Positions 30,911 through 38,521 of a DNA stretch of 64,000 bases are shown here, piece after piece. Source of the stretch: JAWVFM01 sp963823245 (lineage in GTDB: Bacteria; Actinomycetota; Thermoleophilia; Solirubrobacterales; 70-9). The notes beneath the pieces are model-generated. The model was not told where the DNA came from, did no database searches, and saw nothing but the letters and a program-made list of their open reading frames with translations. The stretch covers positions 248,001 to 312,000 of the forward strand of contig CAWGKQ010000010.1 of assembly GCA_963823245.1 (NCBI GenBank), in the 5' to 3' direction. The translations under genes were made by a program, and so were the position numbers. Every line of letters starts with the position of its first letter. The stretch's first letter is position 1.

Positions 30911-31669
30911 CTACGGGTTGATCGGGAAGCCGAACTCGCGCCCGGCGACGCCACGGAACCGATCGCGGAAGTCGGCGAGCGCGTCGAGGGTCTTCGAGCC
31001 CTCGTACTTGGGGCAGTTCATCCGGTTGCGCCAGGCGGCGGCCGCGACCTGGTCGGGGAGCTGCTTGTTCGGGAACATCAGGACCCCGCTCGGGCTCTTG
31101 TCGAAGACGCCCTTGATCGCGAGCTGGTCGGACTCGGGGAGGTCGGGCGCGTACTCGAACTCGACCCGGCTGTGCTCGAGGGAGTGGACGACGTCGAGCA
31201 GCGCCGGCTCCTCCGCGTAGGCGCCATCGGCCTGCTGGAAGGGCGGGAAGACGTGGTTCCCGGAGGTCGGCGGCTCACCCTTGTACTTCACCTCCGTCCC
31301 GGGCTTCACGTGCTTGTGCCCGTAATCAGGGAGGTTCAGCGTCAGGGTGCAGCCCGCGGCCTTCGCCGCGGCGCCGAGGCTCGCGATTCGGAGCGCCGGC
31401 GGGGGCGTCCCCTCGCGGTCGTCGACGGCAACGCCGTTGAGGCTGCCGACGGAGAGGTCGATGTGGGCGTTTGCCGGCGTGCCGCTGGACGAGCCGCCCC
31501 CGCCGGAGCTCGTGATTGCGATCACTGCGCCCACGAGGATGAGCGCGGCGAGGACGCCGGCCGAGGCGTACCCGATGACGAGGCGCCGGTGCTGCTGGGC
31601 CTGCTCGCGCCGTTCGGCGTCGAGCCGCTCCTGGCGCAGGCGCTCCTTCTCTTCCTTTCGTGAGGCCAT
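30911..31669 (-). CDS. DUF3105 membrane-anchored protein
   Basis: 252 residues. A charged N-terminus (KEEKERLRQERLDAERREQ, coiled-coil-like) precedes one membrane helix (ASAGVLAALILVGAVIAI) and an outer domain containing CTLTLNLPDYGHKHV, PPTSGNHVFPPFQQADGAY and HSLEHSRVEFEY, the His-rich signature of DUF3105. The family is common in actinobacteria; function is not known. The conserved histidines suggest metal binding (inference). Confidence 0.85.
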   Translation of the reverse strand: MASRKEEKERLRQERLDAERREQAQQHRRLVIGYASAGVLAALILVGAVIAITSSGGGGSSSGTPANAHIDLSVGSLNGVAVDDREGTPPPALRIASLGAAAKAAGCTLTLNLPDYGHKHVKPGTEVKYKGEPPTSGNHVFPPFQQADGAYAEEPALLDVVHSLEHSRVEFEYAPDLPESDQLAIKGVFDKSPSGVLMFPNKQLPDQVAAAAWRNRMNCPKYEGSKTLDALADFRDRFRGVAGREFGFPINP

Positions 31670-31711
31670 TTCGGGAGTTGGCGAGGGTAGCGGCTCGACC
31701 TAACGCCGGGC

Positions 31712-32566
31712 TCAGGCGGCCGAGGAGGAGCGCCGCTCGGCCCGCCGTTCGGCGCCTGGCTCCGCGTAAGCCTCGTCGAGGAAGCCGGCGAGCTCCTCGT
31801 TCAGGCGACCCGGGTTGAGCCGCCACTCGAGGATCGACGTCGCCTCCACGAGGCGCGCTCCCGGCATCTCCTCCACGACCATGCCCGAGTCGGAGAACGG
31901 GTGCAGCGGGTCGTTGTGGTGCCCGATCACGAGTGCCGGGTGGGGGATCTCCTTGCGCTGCCGGCGAGTCGGCCCGATCTCGCCGAACATGAGGCCGCGG
32001 AGAACGGCGAGCGACGGCTCCGGGTCCTGGCGGATCCAGTCGAGGCCGATGTCGACGAGGTAGTTGGTGCGCGGAACGCGCCTGGCCCCTGCCGCGACGA
32101 GCTTCAGCACCGGCCGGCCGAGCTGGAGGCCGAGCATGACCGGCAGGAAGATGAGCCCCACGGCCGTCAGCGCGTGCTCGAGAACGGGCATCTCGATCAG
32201 CAGCGCACGCGTCGACTCGGGGTGTCTGTAGGCGAGCTCCAGAGTGACGTTGGCGCCGAGGGAGGTGCCGCCGACAACCGGACGGTCGAGCTGCAGGTGC
32301 TCGACGAGCTCGGCCACGAGCTCGGCGTAGATCATCATCGAGTGGGCTCGCACGTCATCGGGCCGGCTCGATGCGCCGTGTCCCACGAGGTCGACCGTGA
32401 CGACCTTGAAGCCGCGCGATGCGATCTCGGGCGCCAGCGTGTCGTACATCCGCCTGTTCATCAGGAGCCCGTGGATGAGCACGAGCGCGCGCTCGCCCTC
32501 GCCCTCGCCGAGCACGTCGTATTCGACCCGCTGACCGCGGAACCGGAATTCCCCCGTCTGCATCAC
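31712..32566 (-). CDS. Alpha/beta hydrolase
   Basis: 284 residues. LVLIHGLLMNRRMYDTLAP supplies the oxyanion HG, the nucleophile elbow is VGGTSLGANV (GTSLG), and VIGHHNDPLHPFSD carries the acid region; the catalytic His is probably in EATSILEWRLNPGR, where no His is visible, so the triad is uncertain. Substrate unknown. It lies 13 bp after metF's stop in the minus-strand order. Confidence 0.8.
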   Translation of the reverse strand: MMQTGEFRFRGQRVEYDVLGEGEGERALVLIHGLLMNRRMYDTLAPEIASRGFKVVTVDLVGHGASSRPDDVRAHSMMIYAELVAELVEHLQLDRPVVGGTSLGANVTLELAYRHPESTRALLIEMPVLEHALTAVGLIFLPVMLGLQLGRPVLKLVAAGARRVPRTNYLVDIGLDWIRQDPEPSLAVLRGLMFGEIGPTRRQRKEIPHPALVIGHHNDPLHPFSDSGMVVEEMPGARLVEATSILEWRLNPGRLNEELAGFLDEAYAEPGAERRAERRSSSAA

Positions 32567-32579
32567 CTGGGACGGGAGT

Positions 32580-33494
32580 CTATGAAGCGCGCAGGACCGC
32601 TTGCGCTGCCTGCGCGCGCTGCCACGGTCGTGAGGCGCGAAGCGCGGCGAGCACGGCGCGGGTGCCGGGCGCCCGGTTCAGGGCGTAGAAGTGGATCCCC
32701 GGCGCGCCGGCCGCGAGCAGCTCCTCGCATTGCCGAGCGGCGTAGGCGACCCCGAGCAGCGCCTCGGCCTCGGCGTCTCCGCCGAGCTCGCGCATGGCCT
32801 GGTCGAGCTCGGGCGGGATCGAGGCGTCGCAGAGGTCGCAGATCCGCGCGACCTGGGCATAGGTCGCGATCGGGATGACGCCTGGGATGATCGGCACGTC
32901 GATGCCCCTCTCACGGGCCGCGGCGACGAAGTTGAAGTAGGCGCTGTTGTCGAAGAAGAGCTGTGTGATCAGGAAGCGCGCACCGGCGTCGACCTTGGTC
33001 TTGAGGTAGGCCAGGTCGGCCTCGGGGCTCGGCGCCTCGGGGTGCACCTCCGGAAAGCACGCCCCGCCGATCGAGAACTCGTATGCGTCCGCGATGAAGG
33101 CCGTCAGCTCGGCGGCGCTCTCCAGGCCGCCCTCGGGCGCCTGGAAGTTGGTTTCGCCGCGAGGTGGGTCGCCGCGGAGAGCGAGGACGTTGTCGACCCC
33201 GATCGAGGCGAAGCGATCGAGGATCGCCTTGAGGCCCGCGCGCGTTTCCCCGACGCACGAGAGGTGGGCCATTGTCTCGAGGCCGTGCTCGCGATGGACG
33301 CGGTCGGCGATCTCGACCGTCCCGTCGCGGGTGGCGCCCCCCGCGCCGTAGGTGACCGAGACGAAGTCGGGCTCCAGCGGCTTGAGTGCCTCGACCGTCG
33401 TGAAGAGCTGCTCGACGCCCTCGGGTGTCTTCGGCGGGAAGAACTCGACCGAGAAGCACGGCTCGTCGCCGGCGAGGATCTCGTCGATGCGCAT
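32580..33494 (-). CDS. metF: Methylenetetrahydrofolate reductase
   Basis: 304 residues from ATG 33494. FAD-dependent TIM barrel: SVEFFPPKTPEGVEQL (catalytic Glu), VSVTYGAGGATRDGT, HLSCVGETR, NVLALRGDPPRG, KVDAGARFLITQLFFDN and PIIPGVIPI. It supplies 5-methyl-THF for methionine synthesis. The 200 bp upstream holds no gene; I could not recognise a SAM- or cobalamin-riboswitch there. Confidence 0.95.
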   Translation of the reverse strand: MRIDEILAGDEPCFSVEFFPPKTPEGVEQLFTTVEALKPLEPDFVSVTYGAGGATRDGTVEIADRVHREHGLETMAHLSCVGETRAGLKAILDRFASIGVDNVLALRGDPPRGETNFQAPEGGLESAAELTAFIADAYEFSIGGACFPEVHPEAPSPEADLAYLKTKVDAGARFLITQLFFDNSAYFNFVAAARERGIDVPIIPGVIPIATYAQVARICDLCDASIPPELDQAMRELGGDAEAEALLGVAYAARQCEELLAAGAPGIHFYALNRAPGTRAVLAALRASRPWQRAQAAQAVLRAS

Positions 33495-33696
33495 GGTGCG
33501 GGATGGTAGAGCGGGGGTTCGCCGAGCTCGCCAGGTCCCTTGCGGTGCGCCGGCGATCGATCTGTCTTCGCAGGGCCGTCCTGAACTACGACCCCGCAGG
33601 AGGAGGTCAATCCAGGACAGCCCACATGAGTTCGCGGGCCGCACCGGGCCACGCCCTCCCTAGGCGACTCGTCGCGGCGTGCGCCGTGACTGACGC
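33495..33696. other. Intergenic spacer upstream of metF
   Basis: About 200 bp between the metF start and the stop of an ABC-2 permease gene, both on the minus strand. No coding frame, tRNA or riboswitch fold was recognised. A TTGACC hexamer on the minus strand about 120 bp upstream of metF could be a -35 element, without a convincing -10. Confidence 0.4.
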
Positions 33697-34470
33697 CTAG
33701 GCCGAGCGCTCGGCGCTTCGCATCCCGCGTATCGCCCACACGCAGAACACGGCAGCGAGGCCCAGCGCGAGGGCGAAGGCACCGAGGACCACCGTCGGCT
33801 CGCCGGAGATGAAGCCCCGGCCCGTTTCCAGCAGGCGCGTGATCGGGTTGAGCGGCGCGACGGTGCTGATCCAGCCCTTCAGGAGGCTGAGCGGCACGAA
33901 CACCGGCGCCGTGAACAGGATCAGGAAGACAGGGATCTGCATCAGCGGCCCGGCTTGGATCGTCCGCAGCCGCATCGCCACCCCCGCCGCGAAGAGCCCT
34001 GCCGAGATGTTCACGAGCAGAGCGAGGATCACCAGGCCGCCAAGGTCGACGCCGTCGCCGCCAACCTGCATGCCGACGATGAGCGCGACGCAGAAGAGGA
34101 TCGCCATCGTGATGCAGGCGCGGATGAGCGCCGCCAGCGAGTAGCCGGCGACGATCGCGAGGCGGTTCGACGCCGCGAGCATCAATCGCCTGGCGAAGCC
34201 GGACTCGAAGTCGGCGGCGATCCCGAAACCGGTGAAGACGCCGCCGAAGGCCGAGGCCTGAAGCAGCACGAAGACGAACTGGAAGGCCGTGTAGCCGCTC
34301 GGGAAGTCGAAGCCCGGGACCTTCGAGATCGCGGAGAGCCCGCCGGCGAAGGCCGTGAAGAAGAAGAGCGGGAAGATGATCGACGGCAGGAGCAGGGCCG
34401 GGTTCGTGTACATCCGGTGCAGGGTCCGCCAGGCGACGATGCCGATGATGGATCGCGTGCGCGCGCTCAC
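33697..34470 (-). CDS. ABC-2 type transporter permease (second of pair)
   Basis: 257 residues from GTG 34470, six predicted membrane helices. Starts IIGIVAWRTLHRMYTNPALLLPSIIFPLFF, an ABC-2 permease N-terminus, and ends with LLETGRGFISGEP, the usual amphipathic loop before the last helix. Overlaps the upstream permease gene by GTGA. Together with the neighbouring permease and ATPase it makes a complete DrrAB-like exporter. Confidence 0.9.
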   Translation of the reverse strand: MSARTRSIIGIVAWRTLHRMYTNPALLLPSIIFPLFFFTAFAGGLSAISKVPGFDFPSGYTAFQFVFVLLQASAFGGVFTGFGIAADFESGFARRLMLAASNRLAIVAGYSLAALIRACITMAILFCVALIVGMQVGGDGVDLGGLVILALLVNISAGLFAAGVAMRLRTIQAGPLMQIPVFLILFTAPVFVPLSLLKGWISTVAPLNPITRLLETGRGFISGEPTVVLGAFALALGLAAVFCVWAIRGMRSAERSA

Positions 34471-35249
34471 GTCCGCACCAGCCTCGTGCGCAGGGCGGCG
34501 CTCGCCGCTGCGAGGCCGGCGACCACCACGACGAGCGCGACGCCGAACGCGAGCGCCAGCGCCTCGCCGTCCCATCCGGTCACGAGGAGCGACCGGATCC
34601 CCTCGACGAGATACGAGACCGGGTTGTAGGTGGCGATCGTGCGGAACCAGTCGGTCTCGATCAGGTTCCGCGGCAGGTTCATCGAGCTCAGGAAGAGCAG
34701 CACGAAGAAGAGGGGGAACATGCCCTGGACCGCCTCGCCGGAGCCGGTGCGCAGGGCGACGAAGGCGCCCAGCCCGCCGAAGCCGATCGACATCAGGACG
34801 GAGATGGCGACGATCACCGCGATCCCGCCGGCCCCAGCAGCAAGGTCGGCCCCCGCCGCGAGGCCGACGATGAGGTACGCAGCCGCTTGGAGCAGGCCGA
34901 GCACCACGACCCCCGCCAGGAGGCCGGTCAGCAGCGAAACCCCGCTCAGCGGCGTGAGCGCGAGACGGTTGAGAAAGCCGGTCTCGACGTCGTTCGCCAG
35001 GTCGGTGCCGGCGTTCAGCACCGAGAACAGCGCCCCCTGCATGAACGGGATCGCGAGGGCGAACGTCAGATAGGAGTTGGTCGGAAAGCCCGGGAGGTTG
35101 GTGGCGTCGGCGAGCCCGCTGGAGTTGACCGCGAGCAGGAACAGCGGGAACACCAGGGCCGGGATGATCTGCGCCGGACGCCGCAGAGTCCTCACCACCG
35201 AGCGCCTCGCGAGCATGCCCATCTGGGTGAGCGACTCGCGGCGGATCAT
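34467..35249 (-). CDS. ABC-2 type transporter permease (first of pair)
   Basis: 260 residues from ATG 35249, six membrane helices. RSVVRTLRRPAQIIPALVFPLFLLAV at the N-terminus and NPVSYLVEGIRSLLVTGWD near the C-terminus are diagnostic of the ABC-2/DrrB family. Overlaps the ATPase gene by ATGA. The two permeases are related to each other and probably form a heterodimer. Confidence 0.9.
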   Translation of the reverse strand: MIRRESLTQMGMLARRSVVRTLRRPAQIIPALVFPLFLLAVNSSGLADATNLPGFPTNSYLTFALAIPFMQGALFSVLNAGTDLANDVETGFLNRLALTPLSGVSLLTGLLAGVVVLGLLQAAAYLIVGLAAGADLAAGAGGIAVIVAISVLMSIGFGGLGAFVALRTGSGEAVQGMFPLFFVLLFLSSMNLPRNLIETDWFRTIATYNPVSYLVEGIRSLLVTGWDGEALALAFGVALVVVVAGLAAASAALRTRLVRT

Positions 35250-36268
35250 GCGTGGGCGGCCTCCGGCTCGGGCGGTCCGGCGGTCTCCGCGCCGGCGCCT
35301 TGCGGCGCACCGCCCGCCCCCTCGAGGGAGCGGCCGGTCTTTGCGAGGAACACGTCGTCGAGCGTGGGGGCATGAAGCTGGAGATGCTCGACGTGGATGC
35401 CCTCGCCGTCGAGCGCCCTCACGACGTCCGCAAGATCTCCCTCGCCGCCCGCGAGGCGCACGGCGACCCCCCGCGGCGGCGCCGTGACGCGCTCGCCGAA
35501 GCGCTCGAGAACGGTGCCGGCGCGACCGCGCTCGCTCTGATCGACCGGGATCACCTCGACAGTGGGGCGGCCGATCTCGGCCTTGAGCGTCTCGGGCGTG
35601 CCGCTCGCGACGATCCGGCCGTGGTCGATGATCCCGAGCCGGTCGGCGAGGACGTCGGCCTCCTCCAGGTACTGGGTCGTGAGAAAGACCGTCACTCCGT
35701 CCTCCGCGGCGAGGCGTGCGACCTCGTCCCACAGCGCCGTTCGGCTCTGGATGTCAAGGCCGGTCGTCGGCTCGTCGAGGAACAGGATGCGCGGGCGGTG
35801 CACCAGCGCGAGCGCGAGGTCGAGGCGGCGCTTCATCCCGCCCGAGTAGCCACCCACACGGCGATCGGCGGCCTCGGCGAGGCCGACCCGGGAGAGGAGC
35901 TCGCCTCCACGAGCCTCCCGCTCGGCCTTCGGCAGGCCGTGCAGGGCGGTCTGAAGCCGCATGTGCTCGCTGCCGGTGAGAAACGGGTCGAGGGCGGCCT
36001 CCTGAAGCGCGGCGCCGATCTCCGCGCGGACGCGGGAACCTTCCTTGACGACGTCGTAGCCGGCGACCCTCGCGGTGCCCGCCGTGGGGGGCAGGAGGGT
36101 CGTGAGCATGAGGACGGTCGTCGACTTCCCGGCACCGTTGGGTCCGAGGAACCCGTAGATCTCTCCGGGGTCGACGCGAAGATCGATGCCGTCGACGGCT
36201 CGCGGACCCTTGCGAAACTCGCGCACAAGACCCTCGGATTCGATGCTCGCGTCCCGCTGCGTGGCCAT
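35246..36268 (-). CDS. ABC transporter ATP-binding protein, DrrA-like
   Basis: 340 residues. Walker A GPNGAGKST, Q-loop GAALQEAALD, signature YSGGMKRRLDLA, Walker B ILFLDEPTTGLD and switch region TTQYLEEAD. The C-terminal about 110 residues include the DrrA-type extension and HAPTLDDVFLAKTGRSL. The exporter may move a drug, lipid or glycan; no substrate is indicated by neighbours. The gene starts 95 bp from the divergent DUF3089 gene. Confidence 0.92.
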   Translation of the reverse strand: MATQRDASIESEGLVREFRKGPRAVDGIDLRVDPGEIYGFLGPNGAGKSTTVLMLTTLLPPTAGTARVAGYDVVKEGSRVRAEIGAALQEAALDPFLTGSEHMRLQTALHGLPKAEREARGGELLSRVGLAEAADRRVGGYSGGMKRRLDLALALVHRPRILFLDEPTTGLDIQSRTALWDEVARLAAEDGVTVFLTTQYLEEADVLADRLGIIDHGRIVASGTPETLKAEIGRPTVEVIPVDQSERGRAGTVLERFGERVTAPPRGVAVRLAGGEGDLADVVRALDGEGIHVEHLQLHAPTLDDVFLAKTGRSLEGAGGAPQGAGAETAGPPEPEAAHA

Positions 36269-36274
36269 GCCCGC

Positions 36275-36316
36275 AGGATACCAACCGTTGATTCGTTAAA
36301 CAGTTGGCTAAGCCAA
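36275..36316. promoter_or_regulatory. AT-richer divergent promoter region with short inverted repeats
   Basis: The 95-bp space between the ABC exporter and the DUF3089 gene is unusually AT-rich here. CCAAC (36281-36285) pairs with GTTGG (36303-36307), and TTGGC (36304-36308) pairs with GCCAA (36312-36316). On the minus strand TATCCT at 36275-36280 could be a -10 eight bases before the ATPase ATG, implying a near-leaderless transcript. Confidence 0.35.
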
Positions 36317-36363
36317 TGACTTGGGGCGTTTTCGGCGCGGTCTCGCTGCGTAGGCTCCTTGCG

Positions 36364-37479
36364 ATGGGGGACGCAAGGAAGCGAGGTCGAATCGTCGCGG
36401 GCGCGGTGGTGCTCGCGGCCCTCGCGATGGTGCTCGTCCCCGCGGCCGCGCAGGCCAAGGAGAAGACGGTTTGGCTCTGCAAGCGCGGCCTGGCGAACGA
36501 CCCGTGCACGCCGAGCCTCAAGACCGCGAAGTACGCGAACGACGGCAGCTCGCAGGGGACCTACACGCCGAGGACGGACAAGAAGCCGAAGATCGACTGC
36601 TTCTACATCTACCCGACGGTCAGCGACGACAAGACGGACAACGCCGACCTCTCGATCGACCCCGAGGAGCGCTCGATCGCCCTCTACCAGGCAGCCCGCT
36701 ACTCGCAGGAGTGCCGCGTCTTCGCTCCCATGTACCACCAGGTGACGCTCACGCGGCTGCTGCAGGGCCGCGACACGATCACCCCGCGAATGGCGAAGAT
36801 CGCCTACGACAGCGCCCTGCAGGGTTGGAAGACCTACCTGAGGAGGTACAACGACGGCCGGCCCTTCGTGCTGATCGGCCACTCCCAGGGCACCTATGTC
36901 CTTCGCAAGCTCATCGCCGAGCAGATCGATTCGAACCCGGCGCTTCGCAAGCGCCTCGTGTCGGCGATCCTGCTCGGCGGCGACGTTCTCGTGAAGAAGG
37001 GCAAGGACTCGGGCGGCGACTTCAAGCACGTGAAGGCCTGCACATCCCAGACGGAGACCGGCTGCGTCGTCGCGTGGTCGACCTTCAACGGGCCGGTGCC
37101 GGCCGACTCGATCTTCGGTCGCACGACGGAGCCGGGCATGCAGGTCCTCTGCGCGTATCCGGGCTCGAGGTCGCTGCAGACGATCATGCCCACCACTCCG
37201 TTCGCGCCGGGCACGACGATCGGGGTCGCGACGATGCTCGTCGGCTTCCCGACGCCACCGACGACCACCGCGTGGGCCGAGTACGACCAGGCCTACCGCG
37301 GCGCGTGCTCGAGCGCGGACAACGCCAACGTCCTGCAGATCACCGACCAGCCCGGCGCTCCGCACCTGAACGCGATCCCGGACGCGACCTGGGGCCTGCA
37401 CCTCGCCGACGCGAACATCGCGCTCGGCAACCTCACCGGCATGGTCCGCAAGCAGACGAGGGCGTACTTCAGGCCGTAA
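36364..37479 (+). CDS. Secreted DUF3089 alpha/beta-hydrolase-like protein
   Basis: 371 residues from ATG 36364. Signal peptide: charged start, hydrophobic AGAVVLAALAMVLVPAAA, AQA-type cleavage before KEKTVWLC. The mature part has DCFYIYPTVSDD, FAPMYHQVT and the nucleophile elbow IGHSQGTYVLRKLI (GHSQG), all DUF3089 features; C-terminal PHLNAIPDATWGLHLADANI carries the probable catalytic His. Likely an extracellular esterase/lipase; substrate not known. An upstream in-frame ATG at 36316 would spoil the signal peptide. Confidence 0.88.
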   Translation: MGDARKRGRIVAGAVVLAALAMVLVPAAAQAKEKTVWLCKRGLANDPCTPSLKTAKYANDGSSQGTYTPRTDKKPKIDCFYIYPTVSDDKTDNADLSIDPEERSIALYQAARYSQECRVFAPMYHQVTLTRLLQGRDTITPRMAKIAYDSALQGWKTYLRRYNDGRPFVLIGHSQGTYVLRKLIAEQIDSNPALRKRLVSAILLGGDVLVKKGKDSGGDFKHVKACTSQTETGCVVAWSTFNGPVPADSIFGRTTEPGMQVLCAYPGSRSLQTIMPTTPFAPGTTIGVATMLVGFPTPPTTTAWAEYDQAYRGACSSADNANVLQITDQPGAPHLNAIPDATWGLHLADANIALGNLTGMVRKQTRAYFRP

Positions 37480-38521
37480 GGGCTCGCCGAAGCGAGCCCG
37501 CGACCTCGCGCATGGCGGCCGGCGCCGCGCGACCCAGCCCGGCGGCGTTCGCAAATCCGTGCGGTAGCCCGGGCGCGCGCTGTAGCTCCGCCTCGACGCC
37601 GGCTTCCCGCAAGCGCTCCGCGTAGTCGATGCCCTCGTCCCGCAGCGGGTCGTAGCCGGCGACGACGACGAGCGCGGGCGGCAGGCCGGAGTGGTCCTCG
37701 GCGCAAAGGGGCGCGGCGCGGGGATCGCGGGCGGCCGATTCAGGGTGGGGCCCGAGGTAGTTGGCGTCGAACCAGTCCATCTCGGCGGCGGTGAGGAAGA
37801 AGCCCTCCCCGAAGAGCGTGTACGAGGCCCGCTCCCGGTCGCCGAACTGCACGGCGGGGTAGATCAGCAGCTGGAAGCACGGCACGGGGCCCTGACTCCC
37901 GCGGGCGTCCAGGCAGCACACCGCCGCGAGGTTGCCCCCCGCGCTGTCGCCGCCCACCGCGACGCGCTCGGGATCGGCGCCGAGCTCCGGCGCACGAGCG
38001 GCCGCGTCACGGAAGCTCGCGATCGCGTCGTCGGCGGCGGCGGGAAAGCGGCTCTCCGGCGCGAGTCGGTAGCCGATCGACAGGACGCGGATGCCGGCCT
38101 CGGTCGCGAGGAACCGGCAGACGTTGTCGTGGCTCTCGATGCTCCCCAGCGTCCATCCCCCACCGTGGAAGTAGACGAGGAGCGGCGAGGGGGTCGGCGC
38201 GCCGGCGCCGACGTAGAGGCGAGCGGGCAGGCGCCCGTCGCCGCCTGCCACCTCGAGGTCCCGTACGTCGGTGACGTCGAAGCGGGAGCCGGCGAAGACG
38301 CGCGCGTCGTGCTCCAGTCGCTCCCGAGCTCCAGCAAGCGGAAGCTCCTCGACGGGCGGCGAGGAGTCGAGGTCGTCGAGGCGCTTGGCGAGCTGCATCT
38401 CCGGCTCCATCAGCTGGCCGTCGATCTCAACCGGCCGGCCGGCGAGCGTGCGGACCACGGGCTGCGGAAGCGCAACGAGCGCGCGAAACACCAGCGCCTC
38501 GAGCGCGGCGGGTGGTGTCAC
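37469..38521 (-). CDS. Alpha/beta hydrolase, hormone-sensitive-lipase (HSL) family esterase
   Basis: 350 residues from GTG 38521. Oxyanion motif YFHGGGWTLG, nucleophile GGDSAGGNLA (GDSAG), acid in VVAGYDPLRDEG and His in GLPHGFANA. An N-terminal cap of about 100 residues precedes it. Probably cleaves a carboxyl ester. Its start overlaps the FAD/Fe-S dehydrogenase stop (GTGA) and its stop overlaps the convergent DUF3089 gene by about 11 bases, so it belongs to the operon with the dehydrogenase and decarboxylase. Confidence 0.92.
   Translation of the reverse strand: MTPPAALEALVFRALVALPQPVVRTLAGRPVEIDGQLMEPEMQLAKRLDDLDSSPPVEELPLAGARERLEHDARVFAGSRFDVTDVRDLEVAGGDGRLPARLYVGAGAPTPSPLLVYFHGGGWTLGSIESHDNVCRFLATEAGIRVLSIGYRLAPESRFPAAADDAIASFRDAAARAPELGADPERVAVGGDSAGGNLAAVCCLDARGSQGPVPCFQLLIYPAVQFGDRERASYTLFGEGFFLTAAEMDWFDANYLGPHPESAARDPRAAPLCAEDHSGLPPALVVVAGYDPLRDEGIDYAERLREAGVEAELQRAPGLPHGFANAAGLGRAAPAAMREVAGSLRRALTA

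Noticed and set aside
33495..33696. Riboswitch in the metF leader
   Set aside because: I could not match SAM, SAH or cobalamin riboswitch cores; only ordinary GC-rich sequence is evident.
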